The notes: generated from the letters alone by a model not told the origin. Counted from the first letter of the stretch, positions 1 to 6,424 are shown. The stretch is DNA of 8,129 nt from Betaproteobacteria bacterium (GCA_019509895.1 JAEKLK010000342.1:1-8129); one strand, 5' to 3'. Numbers and translations are program-made.

Positions 1-570
1 CTGAAAGGCGAAAAGTGCTTCACCGACAAATGCCCGGTGGAGCGGCGCGCCTACGCGCCCGGCCAGCACGGGCAAAAGAGCGGCGCGCGGCTTTCGGACT
101 ACGGCAAGCAGCTGCGTGAGAAGCAGAAGATGCGCCACACCTATGGCCTGCTCGAGGCGCAGTTCAGGAACACCTACGCCGACGCAGCGCGCGCCAAGGG
201 AGTGACCGGCGAGCGGCTGCTGCAGCTTCTCGAGGCCCGCCTGGACAACATCGCCTACCGCATGGGCTTCGGTGCCTCGCGCGGCGAGGCTCGCCAGGTG
301 GTGCGCCACAACGCGATCCTCGTGAATGGCAAGCGCGTGAACATTCCGTCCTACCGCCTGCGTCCCGGCGACGTGGTCGAAGTCGCGGTCAAGGCCAAGG
401 AGCAGCTTCGCATCAAGGCCGCCGCGGAAGCCGCCGGGTCGCGCGGCTTCCCCGACTGGCTGGAAGTGGATTCCAAGGCCCTCAAGGGCACGTTCAAGTC
501 GATGCCGGCGCGCGCTGATCTCTCATCGACGATCAACGAGCACCTCGTCATCGAGCTGTATTCGAAGTAA
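1..570 (+). CDS. rpsD: 30S ribosomal protein S4 (5' end missing)
   Basis: Primary 16S rRNA-binding protein of the small ribosomal subunit. In many bacteria S4 also represses translation of its own operon. The frame is open from base 1, so the gene begins outside the window; 189 residues are visible and roughly 18-20 N-terminal residues are missing against a usual length near 207. The first visible residues ([16 protein letters not shown]) carry two cysteines in a CX4C arrangement like the second half of the zinc site of cysteine-containing S4 proteins. The other cysteine pair would lie off the edge. APGQHG and the basic stretch after it are typical. The S4 RNA-binding domain runs from about [12 protein letters not shown] to GDVVEV. 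The end [11 protein letters not shown] is the standard S4 C-terminus. A start at GTG 37 would cut the conserved N-terminal region and is not the real start. rpoA follows after 39 bases in the usual alpha-operon order. Confidence 0.97.
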   Translation: MKGEKCFTDKCPVERRAYAPGQHGQKSGARLSDYGKQLREKQKMRHTYGLLEAQFRNTYADAARAKGVTGERLLQLLEARLDNIAYRMGFGASRGEARQVVRHNAILVNGKRVNIPSYRLRPGDVVEVAVKAKEQLRIKAAAEAAGSRGFPDWLEVDSKALKGTFKSMPARADLSSTINEHLVIELYSK

Positions 571-588
571 CTGCGCGAAGCAGCGCAG
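571..588 (+). other. Short hairpin between rpsD and rpoA
   Basis: Directly after the rpsD stop, CTGCGC (571-576) and GCGCAG (583-588) form a perfect 6-bp stem with loop GAAGCA. It is followed by TAAAAACC and not by a T-run, so it does not look like an intrinsic terminator. It could be an mRNA processing or stability element, or chance in GC-rich DNA. The rpoA ribosome binding site AGGA (597-600) lies just downstream and is free. Confidence 0.3.
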
Positions 589-609
589 TAAAAACCAGGA
601 CCCGAACAC

Positions 610-1590
610 ATGCCGCAATCCGGATTTCTCAAGCCTCGTATTGTCGACGTCCAGAATCTCTCGCCGAACCACGCGCGGGTGACGATGGAGCCGTTCGAGC
701 GGGGCTATGGCCACACGCTGGGCAACGCGCTGCGTCGCGTGCTGCTCTCCTCGATGCCGGGCCACGCGCCCACCGAGGTGCAGATCGCCGGCGTGGTGCA
801 CGAGTACTCGACGCTCGATGGCGTGCGCGAGGATGTCGTCGACATCCTGCTCAACCTCAAAGGCGTGGTCTTCCGCCTGCATAACCGCGCCGAAGCCATC
901 CTCTCGCTCAAGAAAAAGGGCGACGGCGCTGTCACCGCCGCCGACATCGAGCCGGCGCACGACGTCGAAATCATCAATCCAGACCACGTCATCGCGCACA
1001 TCGCCTCCGGCGGCAAGCTCGAGATGCAGATCAAGGTCGAGTCGGGCCGCGGCTACGTGCCCGGCAACATGCGCTACCTGCCCGAGGAAACGAAAGGCAT
1101 CGGCCGCATTATCCTCGACGCCTCGTTCAGCCCGGTGCGCCGCGTGTCGTACGCGGTGGAATCGGCGCGCGTCGAGCAGCGCACCGACCTCGACAAGCTG
1201 ATCATGGACCTCGAGACCAACGGTGCCATCGAGCCGGAAGAGGCGATCCGCTACGCCGCGCGCGTGCTGGTCGACCAGCTCTCCGTGTTCGCGCAGCTCG
1301 AAGGCACGGCGATGCCTACCGAGCAGCCGAAGTCGCCGGCGGTCGATCCGATCCTGCTGCGCCCGGTCGACGACCTGGAACTCACCGTGCGCTCGGCCAA
1401 CTGCCTCAAGGCCGAAAACATCTACTACATCGGCGATCTCATCCAGCGCACCGAGACCGAGCTTCTCAAGACGCCCAACCTCGGCCGCAAATCGCTCAAC
1501 GAGATCAAGGAAGTGCTCGCTTCGCGCGGGCTGACGCTTGGCATGAAGCTCGAGAACTGGCCGCCCTCCGGCCTCGAGCACCGCACCTAA
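610..1590 (+). CDS. rpoA: DNA-directed RNA polymerase subunit alpha
   Basis: Alpha subunit of RNA polymerase: the N-terminal domain dimerises and nucleates assembly of beta and beta', and the C-terminal domain binds UP-element DNA and activators. The 326 residues are normal length. The N-terminal domain shows [23 protein letters not shown] (residues 26-48) and the conserved [10 protein letters not shown] stretch near 188-197. A linker around 232-245 is followed by the alpha-CTD. Its DNA-contact residues match those of E. coli at an offset of four: R261, N264, C265, G292, K294, S295 and E298 correspond to R265, N268, C269, G296, K298, S299 and E302. The end [10 protein letters not shown] resembles betaproteobacterial alpha. 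ATG 610 is preceded by AGGA at 597-600. It lies between rpsD and rplQ and is presumably co-transcribed with them. No defect is seen. Confidence 0.99.
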   Translation: MPQSGFLKPRIVDVQNLSPNHARVTMEPFERGYGHTLGNALRRVLLSSMPGHAPTEVQIAGVVHEYSTLDGVREDVVDILLNLKGVVFRLHNRAEAILSLKKKGDGAVTAADIEPAHDVEIINPDHVIAHIASGGKLEMQIKVESGRGYVPGNMRYLPEETKGIGRIILDASFSPVRRVSYAVESARVEQRTDLDKLIMDLETNGAIEPEEAIRYAARVLVDQLSVFAQLEGTAMPTEQPKSPAVDPILLRPVDDLELTVRSANCLKAENIYYIGDLIQRTETELLKTPNLGRKSLNEIKEVLASRGLTLGMKLENWPPSGLEHRT

Positions 1591-1604
1591 GAAGGAACGA
1601 CGAG

Positions 1605-2045
1605 ATGCGCCACGGCCACGGCCTCCGCAAGCTCAACCGCACCTCCGCGCACCGCCTGGCGATGCTGCGAAACATGACGGTCTCGCTGCTGCGGCATGAA
1701 GAGATCCGTACCACCCTGCCGAAGGCGAAGGAGCTGCGCCGCGTCGCCGAGCCGATGATCACGCTCGGCAAGAAGCCCTCGCTCGCCAACCGCCGGCTCG
1801 CCTTCGACCGCCTGCGCGACCGCGGCATCGTCGCCAAGCTGTTCGACGATCTCGGCCCGCGCTTTGCCAAGCGCAACGGCGGCTATCTGCGCATTTTGAA
1901 GATGGGATTCCGCAAGGGCGACAACGCGCCGCTCGCGCTGGTCACGCTGACCGACCGCGCCGCCGAGACGGAAGCCGCGCCCGCCGGCGACGAGCAGCAA
2001 GCCGCCAAGAAGAAATCGAAGAAGCCGGCCGCCGAGGCCGCCTGA
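1605..2045 (+). CDS. rplQ: 50S ribosomal protein L17
   Basis: Large-subunit ribosomal protein located near the exit-tunnel surface. The start [24 protein letters not shown] and the motifs [18 protein letters not shown] and [20 protein letters not shown] (roughly residues 91-110) are diagnostic for L17. The protein is 146 residues, longer than the 127 of E. coli. The extra length is a low-complexity Ala/Lys/Glu tail from about residue 119 ([24 protein letters not shown] region), a lineage-variable tail seen in many high-GC bacteria. ATG 1605 has AAGGA at 1592-1596 and begins 14 bases after the rpoA stop, so it is in the same operon. A strong hairpin with a T-rich tail starts 11 bases after its stop and probably terminates the alpha operon. 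Confidence 0.98.
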   Translation: MRHGHGLRKLNRTSAHRLAMLRNMTVSLLRHEEIRTTLPKAKELRRVAEPMITLGKKPSLANRRLAFDRLRDRGIVAKLFDDLGPRFAKRNGGYLRILKMGFRKGDNAPLALVTLTDRAAETEAAPAGDEQQAAKKKSKKPAAEAA

Positions 2046-2053
2046 TCCACACC

Positions 2054-2473
2054 GTGGGCCACGGCGCGCGAAGCGCCGTGGCCTTCGTTTCCCTGCTGCA
2101 GCACGCCCGCATCGACCTCCTGGTCGACGTGCGCGCCTACCCCGCCTCGCGGCGTAACCCGCAGTTCGCACGCGACGCCCTCTCCCGCTCTCTCGCCGCG
2201 GCCGGCATCGCCTACGACTGGCAGGGCGCCGCCCTCGGCGGCATGCGGGCGCAGGGCTATCTCGCGCACATGCAGACGCCCGAATTCCGGCGAGCCGGCG
2301 CTAGCCTCATCTCCATGGGCGCGGAGCGCCGCATGTGCATCATGTGCGCCGAGACCGATCCGGCGGACTGCCACCGCTCGCACATCAGCGACTGGCTGGT
2401 GGCCCATGGCGAGCGCGTCCTGCATCTCATCGCCGAAGGCGAAACGCGCGAGCACGCCGCGCGGCTGTTCTAA
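2054..2473 (+). CDS. DUF488 family protein
   Basis: Small protein of the DUF488 family, whose biochemical role is not established. The family hallmarks are present: the opening GHG.RS, the strand LLVDVRAYPASRRNPQF (residues 23-38), GIAYDWQGAALGG (51-63), HMQTPEF (72-78) and the conserved MCAE..PADCHRSHI block (97-111) with Cys98 and Cys106-His107-Arg108. The length of about 139 residues is short but in the family range. Start choice is uncertain. GTG 2054 is the first conventional start, but family members usually begin I-Y-T-I-G-H, and the in-frame codons just upstream read LIHT. This suggests that CTG 2042, overlapping the rplQ stop, could be the true start; GAGG at 2034-2037 would suit it. 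The terminator-like hairpin overlaps the 5' end. Expression may depend on read-through from rplQ. Confidence 0.88.
   Translation: MGHGARSAVAFVSLLQHARIDLLVDVRAYPASRRNPQFARDALSRSLAAAGIAYDWQGAALGGMRAQGYLAHMQTPEFRRAGASLISMGAERRMCIMCAETDPADCHRSHISDWLVAHGERVLHLIAEGETREHAARLF
2057..2090 (+). terminator. Intrinsic-type terminator after rplQ, inside the next gene
   Basis: GGCCACGGCGC (2057-2067) pairs perfectly with GCGCCGTGGCC (2073-2083), an 11-bp GC-rich stem with a five-base loop GCGAA, followed by TTCGTTT (2084-2090). The position just downstream of the rplQ stop (2043-2045) and the T-rich tail fit a Rho-independent terminator for the alpha operon, although the tail is interrupted by CG. The whole element lies within the first codons of the DUF488 gene, where it encodes GHGARSAVAFV. 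Whether it terminates, attenuates, or only slows translation cannot be decided from sequence. Confidence 0.65.
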
Positions 2474-2485
2474 GGCTCGTTAGAC

Positions 2486-2507
2486 TTCTCCTCCGCGAGG
2501 AGGAGAA
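2486..2507 (+). promoter_or_regulatory. Hairpin that sequesters the RidA gene's ribosome binding site
   Basis: TTCTCCTCC (2486-2494) pairs perfectly with GGAGGAGAA (2499-2507) around the four-base loop GCGA, which fits the GNRA tetraloop pattern. The 3' arm contains the full Shine-Dalgarno sequence GGAGG (2499-2503), eight bases before ATG 2512. When folded, the ribosome binding site would be fully base-paired. No T-run follows, so it is not an obvious terminator. A translational control role is inferred; a strong SD can also yield such a hairpin by chance, though nine perfect pairs are notable. Confidence 0.55.
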
Positions 2508-2511
2508 CTCG

Positions 2512-3405
2512 ATGCAACGTGAGGTACTGAAAGGCGCGGCCACGCCGAGCCCGATGGCGCACTACTGCCAGGGTGTGCGCGTTGGCGACACCGTCTACGC
2601 CGCAGGCCAGATCGCGTCGGACTACCGCACCGGCGTGCCGCCCGAGGCGCGCCAGGACCCGGCGTTTCCCTACTACGGCTCGCACATCCAGAAGCAGGCG
2701 CGCTACATCCTGCAGAACCTGCGCTCGGTACTGCAGGCGGGCGGTTGCGAGCTGAAGGACGTCGTGAAATCGCAGGTGTTCCTCACGGACCTGAACGACT
2801 TCTTCTACTTCGACCAGGTCTGGCGGGAGTTCTTCCCTTCACCGCCGCCGCGCACCACGGTGCAGGTGAGTGGGCTCCTCGTTCCCGGCTGCCGCGTCGA
2901 GATCGATCTCTGGGCGGTGCAGCCGCGCGCCGAGCGGCGCGTCATCACCGGCGCCAGCACGCCGACGCCCATGGCGCACTATTGCCAGGGCATCCTCGTC
3001 GGCGAGACGCTCTACGCGGCAGGGCAGATCGCCTCGGATTACAAGACCGGCGTGCCGGCGGAGGCGCGGCAGGATCTGGCGTTCCCGTATTACGGCTCCA
3101 CCATCCAGAAGCAGGCGCGCTACATCCTCAGTAACCTGCGCAGCGTTTTTCAGGCCGCCGGCTGCGACCTCAAGGACGTGGTGAAGTCGCAGGTCTTTCT
3201 CACCGACCTCGATGACTTCCATTACTTCGACCAGGTGTGGAAGGAGTTCTTCCCCTCGCCGCCGCCGCGCACCACGGTCCAGGTGAGCGGACTTCTCGTG
3301 CCCGGCTGCAAAGTGGAGATCGACCTGTGGGGCGTACGCGCCGGCGTGAAACGCGAAGTGGTGAAGGGCGCGAAGGTGCCGGCTCCCATGGCTCACTACT
3401 GCTAG
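2512..3405 (+). CDS. Tandem RidA-domain protein, stopped early by an in-frame amber codon
   Basis: RidA (YjgF/YER057c/UK114) proteins hydrolyse reactive enamine/imine intermediates released by PLP enzymes. Some relatives act in specific catabolic routes, such as 2-aminomuconate deaminase. As read, the product has 297 residues: RidA domain 1 (about 1-139), domain 2 (140-278) and a 19-residue stub of a third. Both full domains keep the Tyr of the HYCQG strand (Y18, Y157), the substrate-binding Arg in PPPRTT (R114, R253) and the Glu in VEIDL (E130, E269), so both look catalytically competent. Both share a segment around DPAFPYYGS..QKQARYIL. ATG 2512 has GGAGG eight bases upstream; the frame is open back to 2335 but that part overlaps DUF488. 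The TAG at 3403-3405 falls where domains 1 and 2 have CAG, and the same frame continues to 3762 with an intact third domain. The original protein was therefore probably 416 residues. Confidence 0.9.
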   Translation: MQREVLKGAATPSPMAHYCQGVRVGDTVYAAGQIASDYRTGVPPEARQDPAFPYYGSHIQKQARYILQNLRSVLQAGGCELKDVVKSQVFLTDLNDFFYFDQVWREFFPSPPPRTTVQVSGLLVPGCRVEIDLWAVQPRAERRVITGASTPTPMAHYCQGILVGETLYAAGQIASDYKTGVPAEARQDLAFPYYGSTIQKQARYILSNLRSVFQAAGCDLKDVVKSQVFLTDLDDFHYFDQVWKEFFPSPPPRTTVQVSGLLVPGCKVEIDLWGVRAGVKREVVKGAKVPAPMAHYC

Positions 3406-3762
3406 GGCGTGCTTTGCGGCGAGACGCTTTATGCAGCGGGGCAGATCGCGTCCGATTACAAGACCGGCGTGCCGCCCGAGGCGCGCCAGGATGCGGCGTT
3501 CCCTTATTACGGGTCGGACATCCAGAAGCAGACGCGCTACATCCTGGAGAACCTGCGCACCGCCTTCCAGGCGGCCGGGTGTGATCTCAAGGACACGGTG
3601 AAGTCGCAGGTCTTCCTCACCGACCTCAACGACTTCCACTATTTCGATCAGGTGTGGAAGGAGTTCTTTCCCTCGCCGCCGCCACGCACTACCGTGCAGG
3701 TCAGCGGGCTGCTCGTCCCCGGCTGCCGCGTCGAGATTGACCTCACCGCGGTGCGGCCATGA
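3406..3762 (+). pseudogene. Third RidA domain, cut off from its gene by the amber codon
   Basis: This continues the reading frame of the tandem RidA gene after the amber at 3403-3405. It contains everything from GVLCGETLYAAGQIASDYK to VEIDLTAVRP, including the PPPRTT Arg (R392 in full-length numbering) and the VEIDL Glu (E408). The first strand and its Tyr (Y296) lie upstream of the stop. GTG 3409 could restart translation, but the product would lack that strand, and there is no well-placed ribosome binding site (AGGG lies almost adjacent). Differences from unit 2 are mostly third-position and silent, so the segment was under protein-level selection until recently or still is. The stop codon TGA (3760-3762) overlaps the ATG of the dehydrogenase. 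Readthrough, a strain-specific nonsense mutation and a base-call error are all possible. Confidence 0.75.
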
Positions 3763-4562
3763 GCGGCCGCCTCGAGGGCAAAGTGGCGATCGTCGCCGGC
3801 GCCGGCGCGAGCGGCAACGTCATCGGCAACGGGCAGGCCACTGCCATCCTCTCCGCGCGCGAGGGGGCCAAGGTCGTGTGCGCCGATCTCTTCGAGGAGC
3901 GGGCGCTTGCCACTGTCGACACGATCACGCGCGAAGGCGGGCAAAGCTTCGCTTTGCGCGCGGACGCCAGCAAGGCGGCCGATTGCCAAGCGATGGTGCG
4001 TGCTGCGCTCGAGCGCTTCGGCCGGCTGGATATCCTGCATAACAACGTCGGCATCTCCGTGCGCGCGGATGTCCTCGAGGTGACGGAGGAGCAGTGGGAC
4101 CGCGTCATGGCGATCAACGTGAAGAGCATCGTCCTCGCCGCGAAGTACGCGATCCCGGGGATGGTCAAGGCGGGTGGCGGCTCGATCATTAACGTCTCCT
4201 CGGTCGCCGGCCTGCGCGCGAACCAGAGCACCCCCTACAGCACCTCCAAGGCCGCCATCGTCGGCCTCACGCGCTCCATGGCAGGCGATCACGGCCGCCA
4301 GGGCGTCCGCGTGAACTGCATCCTGCCGGGCTTGATCTACGGGCCGATGACCGCGCCGCGCATGGACGATGACATCCGGCGCAAGCGCCGCGAGGCCGGG
4401 GCGCTGGGCACCGAGGGCACCGCCTGGGATGTGGCGTGGGCTGCGGTGTTTCTCGCGAGCGACGAAGCGCGCTGGATCACCGGCGTCGCGCTGCACGTGG
4501 ATGCCGGCTTCCTGGTGATGAGCCCCACGACCTCGGTGCGCCTCGCGCAGCAGAAGTTCTAG
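3759..4562 (+). CDS. Short-chain dehydrogenase/reductase (SDR) family oxidoreductase
   Basis: NAD(P)-dependent alcohol/ketone oxidoreductase with a Rossmann fold; substrate unknown. At 267 residues it is classical SDR size. The cofactor loop AGAGASGNVIGNGQA (13-27) is a lengthened form of TGxxxGxG, with about five more residues than usual between the first Gly and GNG; a recognised SDR subset has such a loop ending in GNGKA. Asp43 at the end of the second strand (VVCADL) favours NAD(H). NNVG (95-98) replaces NNAG. The catalytic tetrad is complete: N120, S147, Y160 and K164. GPMTAP and the C-terminal ITGVALHVDAGF complete the fold. ATG 3759 overlaps the TGA of the RidA frame (ATGA), so translation was probably coupled to the third RidA domain; the amber codon upstream may reduce its expression. 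Its stop shares CTAG with the opposing glycerate kinase. Confidence 0.93.
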   Translation: MSGRLEGKVAIVAGAGASGNVIGNGQATAILSAREGAKVVCADLFEERALATVDTITREGGQSFALRADASKAADCQAMVRAALERFGRLDILHNNVGISVRADVLEVTEEQWDRVMAINVKSIVLAAKYAIPGMVKAGGGSIINVSSVAGLRANQSTPYSTSKAAIVGLTRSMAGDHGRQGVRVNCILPGLIYGPMTAPRMDDDIRRKRREAGALGTEGTAWDVAWAAVFLASDEARWITGVALHVDAGFLVMSPTTSVRLAQQKF

Positions 4563-5763
4563 TCGACGAGGATCGCGCGGTAGTCGTTGACGTTGGTGCG
4601 CGTCGGCCCGGTGACCACGAGGTCGCCGAGCGCGTGGAAGAAGCCATAGCTATCGTGCTTCGCCAGCAACGCCTTGGCGTCCGGTCCGCGCTTCATGCTA
4701 TCGGGCGTCAGGATGGCGCCGGCGTTGTCTTCGCTGCCGTCGATGCCGTCATGCCCGCTTCGATACCTAAGGAGAGCAGGAACTCGGCGCAGCGCCCGCC
4801 GCGGCCGCCCTCGCCGGTGAGGGTGACGGTGCACTCGCCACCGGAGATGAGCGCGACCGGCGGCTTCCACGGCTTGCCATGTATGCGGATCTCGCGCGCC
4901 ATCGCCGCCATGACCTTCGCCACTTCGGCCGCCTCGCCGGTCACCGTGTCGCCGAGGATCACCGGCTGCACGTTGGCGCGCGCGAACACTTCCGCTGCCG
5001 CCTCGAGCGAGCGATGCGCGGTGGCGATCACCCGGTTTTGTACTTTGGCAAAGGCGGGATCGCCCGGCTTCGGCGTCTCGTCCGCCGCTTTTTCGAGTCG
5101 CGCTTTCACTGACGCCGGTGGATCGACGCGATAGCGCTCGAGGATCTCGCGCGCATCGGCATAGGTGGTCGGATCGGGCGCGCACGGGCCGGAAGCGATG
5201 TGCGTCGGATCGTCGCCCGTGACGTCCGAGATGATGAGCGCCAGCACCGGCGCGCGCGAAGCAACCGCAAGGCGGCCGCCGTGAATCGCGGACAGGTGCT
5301 TGCGCACCGTGTTCATCTCCTGGATGGCGGCGCCGCTCTTCAAGAGTTGCGAGGTCACGCGCTTGAGATCGACCATCGGGATGTCGGGCGCCGGCAGCGA
5401 CAGCAGGCTCGAGCCGCCGCCGGAGAGCAAGGCGAGCAGCAGGTCGTCTTTGCCGAGCGCGCGCACAGCGGCGAGTATTTCGGCCGCGGCGCGCTCGCCC
5501 GCTTCGTCGGGCACCGGGTGGCCGGCTTCGACGACGCGAATGCGCTTCGTCGGCACGCCGTGCCCGTAGCGCGTGATGGCGACGCCCGTCAGCTCGCCCC
5601 GCCAGTGCTGCTCGACGGCCGCTGCCATCGAGGCGGCCGCTTTGCCCGCCGCGGCGACGAACGTGCGGCCGACCGGGGCATGCGGCAGATGCGCGGCGAT
5701 TATTTTCTGCGGGTCCGCGGCGGCGACCGCGGCGCGAAAGCTCTCGAGCAGGAGCTCGCGCAC
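4559..5763 (-). pseudogene. MOFRL-type glycerate kinase, frameshifted near its C-terminus
   Basis: Related to GckA/TtuD-type glycerate 2-kinases, which phosphorylate glycerate with ATP (some members are annotated hydroxypyruvate reductase). GTG 5763 is chosen because GAGGGGG lies just upstream, overlapping the stop of the preceding gene. Visible motifs: AAGKAA with Lys41, GHPVPDEAG (81-89), SGGGSS (114-119), NTVRKHLSAIHGG (151-163), SDVTGDDP..IASGPC (179-194) and the MOFRL region GGECTVTL..EGGRGGRCAEFLLS (308-331). After EFLLSLGIEAG the frame is lost around 4750-4757 and the first frame stops at 4708. The conserved end DGIDGSEDNAGA ... GDLVVTGPTRTNVNDYRAI is encoded in another frame, ending at TAG 4559. 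From the family pattern I would expect about 12 more residues at the junction, ending in an ADT-like sequence before DGIDG. This suggests a short deletion not divisible by three. It is either a real lesion or an assembly error. Confidence 0.85.
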
Positions 5764-5773
5764 GCGAGCCCCC

Positions 5774-6424
5774 TCAGGCGAACTGGCGCTGCGTGGCCGT
5801 CGGGCCGAGGTTGAAGAGCGCGGGATAGGTCTCGCTGAAGACGCGCTTGATGTCCTCCGCCGGCACGTCGGCGAACTCGCCGCGCCAGTGCACGTACTCC
5901 ATGTGCCGGCGATCGTCTTCGTCGAACGGATGGAAGATCGAATCTTCGCGGCCGTCGAATTCGAGCGGCTTCACCCGGAAGCGGATGCAGAGGGCGAGAT
6001 TGAAGGCCGGCGTGGCCTTTACCCATTTTCCGTCGAGCTGCAGCTCCGCATAGCCGTGGTAGACGAAGAGATCGGTGCCCATCTTTGCCGTGAGCTCGGG
6101 CGTCGTCAGATGGTTTTTCACGTCGGCGAAGCCGACGCGCGCCGGGATTCCGGCGGCCCGGGCGCTGGCGGCGAGGAGCGCCGCCTTCGACACGCACCAG
6201 CCGACGTGGCGCTCGAGGCAAGCCGAGGCGCGGTAGGCGTCGTCGGCCATGAAGTTCTGGAAGGGGTTGTAGCGCACGCCATCGCGCACCGCGTAGTAGA
6301 GCGAAACGGCCCTTTCGCGCTCGTCGCCGCCCTTGGCGTGCTCGGCGGCGAAGGCTGCGACCTTGGGGTTGTCGCTATCGATGAAGCGCCCGGGTTGCAG
6401 GTAAGGAATCAGTGGTGGGTTCAT
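5774..6424 (-). CDS. Transglutaminase-like domain protein
   Basis: 216-residue protein of the bacterial transglutaminase-like (papain-fold) superfamily, probably a cytoplasmic hydrolase or peptidase-like enzyme; no signal peptide or membrane segment is seen. The core is SLYYAVRDGVRYNPF (41-55), the nucleophile segment GWCVSKAALLAASARAAGIPAR with Cys77, and HGYAELQLDGKWVKATPAF with His123. The third catalytic position, normally Asp in a D-P-T/S context, here reads A-T-P-A-F, so Thr138 stands where Asp is expected. I recall relatives with the same K-A-T-P pattern, so this may be a subfamily trait. ATG 6424 overlaps the TGA of the upstream hydrolase gene (ATGA). Its own stop is 10 bases before the GTG of the glycerate kinase, so it sits mid-operon. 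Substrate unknown. Confidence 0.85.
   Translation of the reverse strand: MNPPLIPYLQPGRFIDSDNPKVAAFAAEHAKGGDERERAVSLYYAVRDGVRYNPFQNFMADDAYRASACLERHVGWCVSKAALLAASARAAGIPARVGFADVKNHLTTPELTAKMGTDLFVYHGYAELQLDGKWVKATPAFNLALCIRFRVKPLEFDGREDSIFHPFDEDDRRHMEYVHWRGEFADVPAEDIKRVFSETYPALFNLGPTATQRQFA

Larger units (their letters stand above)
2512..3762 (+). repeat. Three direct tandem copies of a 417-nt RidA unit
   Basis: The units 2512-2928, 2929-3345 and 3346-3762 are in register with no indels. For example, the Val codon after the R-E/R pair recurs at 2524, 2941 and 3358, exactly 417 nt apart both times, and the codons for HYC-Q/stop-G recur likewise. Three times 417 is 1251 nt, the full length from start to final stop. 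In the last third of each unit, most codon differences between copies are silent, while protein residues are largely shared. This indicates old duplication followed by purifying selection and not a recent copy error. Such an array could still gain or lose a unit by homologous recombination. Confidence 0.95.

Noticed and set aside
571..588. Hairpin after rpsD as a transcription terminator
   Set aside because: Only six base pairs and no T-run; a terminator here would also separate rpoA from its operon.
523..1581. Long antisense open frame across rpoA
   Set aside because: It mirrors the GC-rich codon pattern of rpoA, has an Arg/His/Leu/Asp-rich composition with no recognisable domain, and lies fully over a certain gene.
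2335..2511. N-terminal extension of the RidA frame upstream of ATG 2512
   Set aside because: It overlaps DUF488 in another frame, is Arg/His-rich without similarity to RidA, and ATG 2512 has a good SD and matches the starts of the repeat units.
2474..2511. A promoter directly before the RidA gene
   Set aside because: The 38-bp gap is taken up by the hairpin, and I see no -35/-10 pair with acceptable spacing.
3409..3762. Independent third RidA gene starting at GTG 3409
   Set aside because: It would lack the first beta strand and its Tyr, and has no properly spaced ribosome binding site. The single CAG-to-TAG change in a perfect repeat explains it better.
2839..4496. Antisense open frames (2839-3639, 3648-4496) over the RidA and SDR genes
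   Set aside because: Their internal repetition only reflects the 417-nt repeat and GC codon bias of the + strand genes; no motif of their own.
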